A program made the position numbers and the translations under genes. This document shows, one piece after another, positions 9,566-16,138 of a stretch of DNA of 16,138 nucleotides. The stretch comes from Dissophora ornata (taxonomy: Eukaryota > Mortierellomycota > Mortierellomycetes > Mortierellales > Mortierellaceae). The stretch spans positions 1 through 16,138 of the forward strand of contig MU617316.1 of the NCBI GenBank assembly GCA_025201705.1, read 5' to 3'. The notes under the pieces were generated by a model. That model had not been told where the DNA came from. It made no database searches and worked only from the letters and a program-made list of their open reading frames with translations. How positions within the stretch are numbered: position 1 is the first letter of the stretch; each line of letters starts with the position of its first letter.

Positions 9566-10193
9566 CTAGTACTGAGCAGACATGGACTGGCAAGCCTTGA
9601 GCTGCTCAAGGTACCACTGGCAAGCAGACATATCGTTGCCGTTAACCTCGAGACACTTTGTGAAAGCCTTGGCGTCAGTCTCGCATGATGCGCCCGACGA
9701 GGTAGGGACGGCAGCGTTCTGGTACATGGGCTGCTGGTATTGCTGTTGAGGAGCATACTGCTGCTGCTGGGGCTCAGCTGCAGCCTCGGACGATCCAGAG
9801 CCGCTGAACATGGACTGTTAAAGAAAGAAAAAAAAGGCAAAGAAAGATTCAGGCACATGTTAGCATGTAGGAGACAAATCAGATTTTATTTCCGAAGCAG
9901 AAAGGGGGAAGAAAGAAGTATGAGAGACTTACGGTAAGACCGGCGCCGATGGTGTGACCAACAGCGGAACCAACGGCAACACCGGCAGCGGTGGATGCCA
10001 TTTGAGCAAACATACCGGGCTGCTGGGGGGCGGGCTGGGCCATGGCTGAGGGCTGTGCAGGGGGAGCGGTCATCTGCTGAGGAGGAGGAGCAGCGCGAGT
10101 AGGGGCAGGGGGAGGAGGGGCCTGACGGGTGGGCATGGTCGAGGCCTTGCGGGTCTGCTGAACAGGGGCGGCGCGGGAACGTTGACGAGCCAT
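9566..10193 (-). CDS. MIX17: MIX17, mitochondrial twin CX9C protein (CHCHD2/CHCHD10 family)
   Basis: Two exons, 9933-10193 and 9566-9814, with a 118-bp phase-0 intron (donor GTAAGT, acceptor AACAG). The product is 169 aa. The N-terminus is basic (MARQRSRAA), as in yeast Mix17, followed by a proline/alanine/glutamine-rich linker. A very conserved glycine/alanine-rich hydrophobic segment, [20 protein letters not shown] (about 60-79), comes next, and after the splice MFSGSG. The C-terminal CHCH domain has Cys131, Cys141, Cys152 and Cys162, two exact CX9C motifs, and the protein ends in QY. The family sits in the mitochondrial intermembrane space. It is imported and oxidised through Mia40 and linked to cristae and respiratory-chain function. 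A Q-rich tract (about 102-115) may be variable in length. The start is the first in-frame ATG. The upstream region from 10290 is occupied by a decayed Fanzor-like gene, so only about 100 bp of upstream sequence free of the relic is left. Confidence 0.96.
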
Positions 10194-10289
10194 GGCTGAT
10201 TATATGTGTGTAATGTGGAGAGGAGTGGAGAACGGAGTGAGATTCTGTCCCCGAAAGAAGGATTACAACCATTATAGCCGATTTTTTTA

Positions 10290-11115
10290 CTACGTCATCA
10301 AAAATTTCATAATTCCGTCACCGTTTCGTCGCCAAACGTAGAAATAGGTGCAACCTGGGGACACGGTTTCCGTCTCTGTCGTGGGGGCTGTTCGTTTCCG
10401 TCCGCCAGCTAGTCCTTGTTCCATCGCGTCAACCTTCTCTGTATGCGGGCAATTCCCGCTGGCGCCCACCGGCTGGAGATATTTCCGTCGCTGCTGGTGA
10501 AGCAAATGGCCGCGAACAACGTTGCAGATAGAATGTCCAGCCATAACGTCGCGATGCATGTATGTTATGCACTTGTTGCAATACAGTCTGCGGATCTCGA
10601 CCTGCCCGACAAGCTCTTCGCATGTTGGGCACTTTTTCGATGTGTAATACTCGTTCACACCCACAACGACAATAGCCAAAGGATCTGTGCAGAATCACAT
10701 GGCACTATTGATTGTAGGGCAAGCGGAAGAGACACCGCCATCGACCACTTGCTTTTTGAATAAAGGTACGACTGGAAAGACTCATGCAAGAAGGACAGTT
10801 TAGTCTTTGTAGAAAATTTTCCGATGACGATCCTGTTGCTGTCTTCTCTTCTTGGTACCTATTGATCCGCCGACCAGCTTGAAGACGGTTGGCATTCAGT
10901 TTATACTCCTTGTCTCGCTCCTTTCTGGCGTTCTATTTGTGCTTCTTCAGAGCCACATTGCTACCGAAGGAGTCGAGGTGAGTCTCCAGATCCAGCTTGG
11001 CAGTGTAGTCTTTGATGTGATGTCTCTGAAATTGTATCGCATTTGGCAGCAGATCCGTAGGAGCCAGAAACAGATGTCGATACGCGTAATAAATAGAGGC
11101 GTGTCCTCCATGCAT
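10290..11115 (-). pseudogene. Decayed Fanzor-like (eukaryotic TnpB/OrfB-like) nuclease gene
   Basis: The best-preserved part is an open frame at 10290-10679 with VVVGVNEYYTSKKCPTC, then RRLYCNKC, HRDVMAGHSICNVVRGHL and YLQPVG. This is the RuvC C-terminal half of Fanzor/TnpB nucleases. Its Glu (NEYYTS) fits the RuvC-II acid, two CXXC pairs form the inserted zinc ribbon, and the Asp of HRDV fits RuvC-III. Upstream, consecutive family-like pieces appear in three different frames: RDKEYKLNANRLQ (about 10917-10879) downstream of an in-frame TAG at 10933-10935, LVGGSIGTKKR (10877-10845), and EDSNRIVIGKFS continuing to LSFLHESFQSYLYSKSK (about 10846-10748). About 65 nt of unmatched sequence then precede the zinc-ribbon part. 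I found no splice pattern that restores one frame, so the gene looks dead. The 5' boundary is uncertain. I found no RuvC-I motif, element ends or guide RNA. Intact relatives are RNA-guided DNA endonucleases of transposons. Confidence 0.78.
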
Positions 11116-11684
11116 GCAGCGCTAGGCTTGGATGCGAGACATGAAAGCGAAAAGCACCTTTTCTGAAAGCCCCCCTTTCCAAGGCGCTGTCTAGCGCAGC
11201 ATAGAGGCGCCGACGAGAAAGAACAAAACAGAGACAGCAACCAGATCCTGACCACCCACAGCAGACACTACACTCAACCCCTGAAAAAAAAAGAGAGGAC
11301 AACAAGGAGTATTTCTTCTTTTTTCTGCCTTCGACATTCCGTCGCATTTGCTTCCCTCCAATTTCTCTCCATTCCATTCCTTGCTGTGAAAAGCGGTTCT
11401 CTCATCCCTGACGCCGGTTCGTCTGCGATTTGCACGAGCTCACGATCTGACAAAGAACCCTGCGTCCAAACTACGCCAAACAAACGAAGAGCCCTGCTGC
11501 GTACACGCGAAAGAAGAGCCTTTCCCAGGAAAGAGAATCGATTCATCTTCGAGCCGTATATCTCCCCTGTCGTGGCTCAAAACACCCTAGTTTGCCAACG
11601 ACACCTGCAAAAGGGACCCAGGATTACATATTCAGAACTGGCTGATTTCAGGGACCCACCTCTCGCTCACTCGCCCGTGTAGCC
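11116..11684. other. Upstream region and 5' UTR of the ankyrin/PP1-binding gene
   Basis: No supportable gene. It contains pyrimidine-rich tracts at about 11310-11380 and 11640-11680, typical of a fungal promoter and leader. A 98-codon frame at 11386-11682 ends two bases before the next start codon, but it has no recognisable motif and is probably leader sequence. Further remains of the Fanzor relic could reach into the left end. Confidence 0.5.
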
Positions 11685-14289
11685 ATGTCCTCTGCGCGGT
11701 CCAAAAAGCAGGACAGCCTTCAAGAGCTGAGGACAGGAGCCGTGCAGCGACTCTCTCAGCATTTTCTGCAGGCTTCGCTAACACAGACTCCACCTAAAGC
11801 GCCAACATCTCCGATACGATACCAACCCCTCGCAATCCCTCAGACATTCAAGGCCGACAATTGCACCGCACCTTTGCCTCTTCCACCAACGTCTTCTGTC
11901 TCGCTATCTTCCATCTATCAGAGCAGAGGACCTGCGACAACAATTCCTTACCATACACGACAGCCTTCTGCGCCTTCATTCTCACTTAGGCCGGCATCGC
12001 CTAATGTTTCCTACCTTCCTCCTCCTCCGCCATCGTCTTCGACATCTCAGTCATCCGTTAGCTTCATGTACTCGAAAGAACTCGCAGGAGGATTGTCGTT
12101 GAGTTCCGTGGGGTCTGAGGATTCGTTTGTTAGCGCTGTATCTTACATTGACTCGCCCAGAGAAGCAGGATCTCCTCGGACAATGCCACTATGGAAGCAA
12201 ATGTTGGATGCGATTGATCAAGAGGATCGCCTAGAGCTGGAGCGAATTCTCAATGCGTTTGATTTTGCGATTGTGATCCAAACGCTTGTGACCTGGAACT
12301 TCTCCAACACGGACAACAAGTATCGGCATGACTTGGACATATTGCTCGACGCCACAGAGCTACTTGGACCGACTGTGGATCATCTCAACTTGATCCAGAT
12401 CGCTTGCTTCCTGTTCAACGAAGAGATGGCGCTGGACTTGCTGAATTTTGTGGCCAAGGCATCGGACGAACTGGAATCGAAAAAGATCCTATACGAGTTT
12501 ATGGGCAAGATGTGGGGCGATGGCAATACTACGCTGCATCTGGCAAGCTTTCTGGGCATGGCCGACTTGACCAAGAGACTACTGGATTTAGGCGCTAATG
12601 TATACAAGATGAACGATCGGAAGTACAAGCCCGTGGACTGTGCAGATGAAAACACCACTATGAGTTTATTCCTGAACCTCACAGAAGGTGAGAACCTTAG
12701 TCTTGGGATTTTTAAATCGCAAGGTATAGGCTACATTGGAATGAACATGGCTAACTATCTGGATTATTTTATAAAGTCGTACGGTATAGAAGAATCAAGC
12801 AGGAATCAGTGCCCACGTCGCCGACAAGTGACCCGGGATCTGAATTACATTGGAACTCGTTCAGGTCCATAGGACACCTACGGTCACCCTCGACGTCTAC
12901 ACTCCCCCTCTCGATGTTAACTTCGGATGAACTAAACCACATGCAACACAACGAAGGAACCAGCAGTAATATCTCGCATCCTCGACCAGCATCATCATTG
13001 GGAATTGCCGGTCAACTGAGAGGATTATTGATCTCAGAATCTCAGCAGAGGGAAGAGCATCAGCAACAAGGATTTTCAATACAGGGGCCGGTGCAGGATC
13101 TCGCACAGGGGCTATCGCAGAGTGGAGGCTCCGCTTTTATTGACGACCTACTACTGACAGAATCGAGTACATCACTGACACAGGATGAGGAGTCAATACT
13201 TTCGCCAATGGTTATATTCAAGTCTACAGCATCCCTCGCCAGCGCTCCATTAATACCGGACTCGTCCACAACTACTACTACTACTTCAATTTCAACTAAC
13301 TTCAACGGGAGGTCGTTTGATAAAGACGCCTCTAAATCGCCATCAAATATCGAATCAACCGATGTATTTGCCAACCGAAACCAACTAAATAGCACCTCCA
13401 ACTCGCCACCCTATACCAGTCATATCAGGCCAAAGTTGCGAAGCTACCAATCTTCGCCGTCGATCCGGCTCTACGCCGAAAATTCAGCTACTAAAGAAAC
13501 GAATTCGTATACGATAACGAAAAAGTCCAAGAGCAATAAGCGAGTATCCTTTGATCCGCAGTCTCTAATGGCAGATGCCTCTAGAACAGGGGATTTGGAG
13601 CTGTACAAGTCAATGTTGGCTATTGTACAGGAGGAAGGGAAATCAGGAACATTGGAGGAGATCATCAATCACCAGTCTGCCTCTCGGAAACTGAGTTCTT
13701 TACACCTGGCGGCATCGTACAATCACCTGGAACTGTGCCGATTTCTGGTCGAGATGGGCGCGAATGTCAACCTGGCAGACATGGAAGGTAAAAAAAAAGG
13801 AAAAAAAATGAGCCTAGACGTCTTTAATGGATGTATGATGGCCTGGGCTTTTTGTGGCGTGTGCTTTGTTTTCCCAGCGCAAAGTGACTGATTACCAAAT
13901 GTCGCTCTCACTTTCGTTTGGCGTTGCGCAATGCATTATCTCGATTTACTCCATTCGCTGGGCGTATGTCGCACAAATTATGCGGGAAAAAAAAGGATGG
14001 ACTCCAATGCATTGTGCAGCAGCCGAGGGACATTTGTCTGTGTTCGAGTTCCTGGTCAAAGAGCCAGAAGCAGACTTGCAAGCAGCCACGCTTGATGGTG
14101 AGCTGCTGGAGGATGTTGTCGAGGACGAAGAGCTGCGCCAGAAGGTGATTGGTACGTGTCGCACGCTCGTTGCTGCCCCTTATTTCCGTTTTGCTGTCGC
14201 TTGACTGACTGACTGGCCTTTGACTTTTGCCTCTGCTGATCACCCAACATCTCAATTCAGACATCATGGAAGCGCAGTCACGAGGATGA
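11685..14289 (+). CDS. Ankyrin protein with RVxF PP1-docking motif, MYPT/PPP1R12-like
   Basis: Four exons: 11685-12687, 12777-13787, 13996-14151 and 14261-14289. Introns are 89, 208 and 109 bp; the product is 732 aa. An in-frame TAG lies just upstream of the chosen ATG. The N-terminus (1-165) is Ser/Pro-rich and probably disordered. A helical block (about 170-270) leads to ankyrin repeats with TTLHLASFLGMADLTKRLLD and LGANV (about 282-310). A 250-residue low-complexity linker follows. Next is KRVSF (589-593), a protein phosphatase 1 docking motif, followed by DPQSLMADASRTGDLELYKSML, then repeats with SLHLAASYNHLELCRFLVEM and WTPMHCAAAEGHLSVFEFLV. RVxF directly before ankyrin repeats is the MYPT arrangement, which targets PP1 to substrates. 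The function is inferred. Introns 1 and 2 end in AAG. Retention of intron 2 would give a shorter protein ending in a hydrophobic tail. The 3' end is close to VAM7, on the same strand. Confidence 0.82.
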
Positions 14290-14617
14290 AAAATCTGTGG
14301 CCATGGCCCCGCGCTCCCAGGCGCTCCCACCCTCCCACTTTTTCCCACTCCAAAAAAAAAAAGAAAGATCAGCATCTTCCACTCAACTCTTCCATCCTCC
14401 TCTTACGCCTCAACCCAACTAATAAAGTACGCTGCAAAGCAATTCCGCCGCACCCTTCATCATTCTCCACCATTCTAGAACCTGTGAACTTTGTCCATCG
14501 CTCGACCTTTTTCCCTGTCCCTCGTCAGGAACAGCCCATCTCTCTTCCGCCCTTATACCCTTTTTTCTTAATTCTTTCGAGGAAAACACCCCTGCAACGC
14601 ACACGACTACAAGAACC
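14290..14617. promoter_or_regulatory. Short tandem spacer: 3' end of the ankyrin gene and promoter of VAM7
   Basis: 328 bp between the ankyrin-gene stop and the VAM7 start. It is strongly CT-rich throughout (for example 14386-14410 and 14501-14590), as expected for a leader of a constitutively expressed fungal gene. A plus-strand AATAAA at 14420-14425 could end the upstream transcript. Confidence 0.5.
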
Positions 14618-16015
14618 ATGGCAGAGACCCTCCAGGCCGTCTACATCCGTGACTACGAGACTCGCTCTCAACCCAAACCCCACACGGTCTATCGAGTCGA
14701 GGTCCATGCTGCGGTGCGGACCTGGTCCGTCTGGAAACGATACTCTGAATTCGAGCTGCTTCACAGCCGGTTCCTAGAACTCTTCCCAGACCAGTCGCCA
14801 CCTGAACATCTACCCGAGAAACATTGGTGGCAATCTACGATGGAAAACCCAGAGTTGTTGGAGGAGCGCAGGGCTAGGTTAGAGACATACCTGAGAGGAA
14901 TGTTGACCAGTCGAGATGATCGATGGAGGTTGACGCGGGAGTGGAACGAGTTTCTGGCGGTCCCGGTTGGAAGATCGCAAGCGGATCTGTTTGCACGTAC
15001 ACCGGCTGCCACTGCCGCCGGTGCTGGTGCCGGAGGAGGATTACTTTCACATCTGAACATCTTTGGCCTTGGTGGATATGCTGCGACGTCGCAGCCTGGT
15101 CAAGAGGTGCCGGCTGTAACAGCAGCGGTTCCTATTATCAACCCCGGACCAGCACCACTGTCCTTCACGACCGAGAGCTGGCTTGAAGAATATAGGACGC
15201 TTCAGAGCCTTGCACGTGAGGTCCGATCTCTCATCAACCGACGCGAGACGCATCTGGGCCGGAGCGAGATTTCTGCCTCGCACAACTGTACGATCCAGAG
15301 CAAGAAGCTCCTCACTTCCATAGGACTCCGAATCCCGGCTCTTGAGAACGGTCTGACGAGTCTGGCGATGGGCGCTCCTGGAGGTGGACGTAAAGGCAGT
15401 GTCATGTCGGATGGAGAGATGAGACGAAGACAGGATATGTTGGCAGAGTTGAAGGACGAGCGTGAGGTGCTTACAAAGCTCGTGATCGCAAATCGACAGA
15501 GCGATGGTGTGGTTGGTTACCAGGGTGCTGGAAGCAGTGTGCCTGCGAATTCTGGTGATAGGAACGCGCTATTATATATCAAGACCTCTGGAAGCCATTC
15601 TGGAGGAGTGTACTCACAGTCAAGCTCGATCCGAGGTAGTGTGGAGACTAATAGTTTGGCCGAGTCGTCGATTAATGGAGGCGGCAGCCAGAGCTCTACG
15701 GGAGGAGCGTCAGGCCTACTGCCGAGCTCTCGTAGAGTCTTTGGAAGGGTCATCCAGACCTTGACTCAGGAGACGTCACAGACTAGAGGGCTCGATAACG
15801 AAGGGCTTTTGATCATGCAGCAGCAACAGATGGCACAGCAGGATAACAGCATTGAACAGTTCAGCGCAGTTCTTCGGCGACAAAGGGAAATTGGAATGGC
15901 TATTGGACAAGAACTCGATAACCAAAACCAGTTGTTGGATGAGCTAGATAGGGATGTTGACCGGACGACGCTCAAGTTGGGACTTGCCAACAAGAAGATT
16001 GGAAAGATTAATTGA
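14618..16015 (+). CDS. VAM7: PX-domain Qc-SNARE Vam7 (vacuolar fusion)
   Basis: Single exon, 465 aa, with a good start context (ACCATGG). Residues about 5-117 form a PX domain: WSVWKRYSEFELLHSRF holds the conserved Arg41-Tyr42 of the PI3P pocket, LPEKHWW is the basic loop, and EERRARLETYLRGML gives the later conserved arginine. A middle region (about 180-295) with WLEEYRTLQSLAREVRSLIN, SHNCTIQSKKLL and MRRRQDMLAEL matches the fungal Vam7 helical segment. A Ser/Gly-rich linker (about 310-375) follows. The last 70 residues are a Qc-SNARE helix, with Gln436 in DNQNQLLDELD as the likely zero-layer glutamine. There is no transmembrane segment, as expected for Vam7, which is recruited to vacuoles by PI3P and the HOPS complex to drive homotypic fusion. 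It is longer than yeast Vam7 (about 316 aa) because of the linkers. It is the only complete intronless gene here. Confidence 0.93.
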   Translation: MAETLQAVYIRDYETRSQPKPHTVYRVEVHAAVRTWSVWKRYSEFELLHSRFLELFPDQSPPEHLPEKHWWQSTMENPELLEERRARLETYLRGMLTSRDDRWRLTREWNEFLAVPVGRSQADLFARTPAATAAGAGAGGGLLSHLNIFGLGGYAATSQPGQEVPAVTAAVPIINPGPAPLSFTTESWLEEYRTLQSLAREVRSLINRRETHLGRSEISASHNCTIQSKKLLTSIGLRIPALENGLTSLAMGAPGGGRKGSVMSDGEMRRRQDMLAELKDEREVLTKLVIANRQSDGVVGYQGAGSSVPANSGDRNALLYIKTSGSHSGGVYSQSSSIRGSVETNSLAESSINGGGSQSSTGGASGLLPSSRRVFGRVIQTLTQETSQTRGLDNEGLLIMQQQQMAQQDNSIEQFSAVLRRQREIGMAIGQELDNQNQLLDELDRDVDRTTLKLGLANKKIGKIN

Positions 16016-16024
16016 TCAACCGCG

Positions 16025-16054
16025 AAAGGAAGGGAAGGGAAGGGAAAGGAGAGG
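16025..16054. repeat. Imperfect AAGGG pentanucleotide tract in the VAM7 3' UTR
   Basis: Purine-only stretch with about four AAGGG/AAAGG units right after the stop codon. It is low-complexity UTR sequence with no known function. Confidence 0.75.
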
Positions 16055-16081
16055 ACTCTTTTTCTGCTGTATTGCATAATA

Positions 16082-16087
16082 ATTAAA
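16082..16087 (+). terminator. Possible polyadenylation signal of VAM7
   Basis: ATTAAA, a common AATAAA variant, 66 nt after the VAM7 stop codon. It is followed by a T run near the window end. Confidence 0.45.
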
Positions 16088-16138
16088 CAGAACCAATTTG
16101 TACCATCGTGAGATTCTTTTTTTTTTTTTTACTGTGTT

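Noticed and set aside
10680..10750. A 72-nt intron (about GTGGTC to CACAG) that could have joined the two best parts of the Fanzor-like gene.
   Set aside because: Every available donor leaves the wrong phase, and the parts further upstream are out of frame too. Decay explains the pattern better.
11386..11682. 98-codon open frame directly upstream of the ankyrin gene.
   Set aside because: Its basic, serine-rich composition has no recognisable motif, and it ends two bases before the real start. It is most likely leader sequence.

Overview
This window is nuclear DNA of a fungus. Genes are packed tightly on both strands, and most carry several short introns (about 60-310 bp). The introns have GTRAGT-like donors, CTAAC/CTGAC-type branch sites and YAG (sometimes AAG) acceptors. 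The proteins are typical fungal housekeeping proteins. An early-diverging lineage such as Mortierellomycotina/Mucoromycota is my inference, from the intron style, an AIG1-type GTPase and a Fanzor-like (eukaryotic TnpB-like) relic; the sequence does not prove it.

Layout, left to right. (1) 27-689, minus: the 5' part of an AIG1/GIMAP-type GTPase gene, in three tiny exons, running off the left edge. (2) 1261-3084, minus: cytosolic seryl-tRNA synthetase, four exons, 453 aa, complete. (3) 3346-4094, plus: a NOPCHAP1/C12orf45-like (DUF4598) snoRNP assembly factor, three exons, 176 aa. (4) 4199-5531, minus: COX18/Oxa1-family mitochondrial inner-membrane insertase, four exons, 342 aa. (5) 5772-9183, plus: nuclear pore Y-complex subunit Nup84/Nup107, modelled with eleven exons including a 23-nt microexon, about 826 aa. 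(6) 9566-10193, minus: MIX17 (CHCHD2/CHCHD10 family), two exons, 169 aa. (7) about 10290-11115, minus: a decayed Fanzor-like gene broken by a stop and several frameshifts, lying just upstream of MIX17. (8) 11685-14289, plus: a 732-aa ankyrin protein with an RVSF protein phosphatase 1 docking motif (MYPT/PPP1R12-like), four exons. (9) 14618-16015, plus: an intronless PX-SNARE protein, the vacuolar Qc-SNARE Vam7, 465 aa.

The genes are not one pathway. They are arranged as divergent pairs sharing 240-260 bp promoters (SES1/NOPCHAP1, COX18/NUP84) and convergent pairs with close or overlapping 3' ends (NOPCHAP1/COX18, NUP84/MIX17). Two products, COX18 and MIX17, act in mitochondria.

I found no convincing new multi-gene system. 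The items most worth a second look are the Fanzor relic, the AIG1-type GTPase hidden in very small exons, the two-block ankyrin/RVxF protein, and the unusual splicing (AAG acceptors, microexon). Gene models were built by hand from splice signals, reading frame and remembered family motifs. No alignment or transcript data were available.
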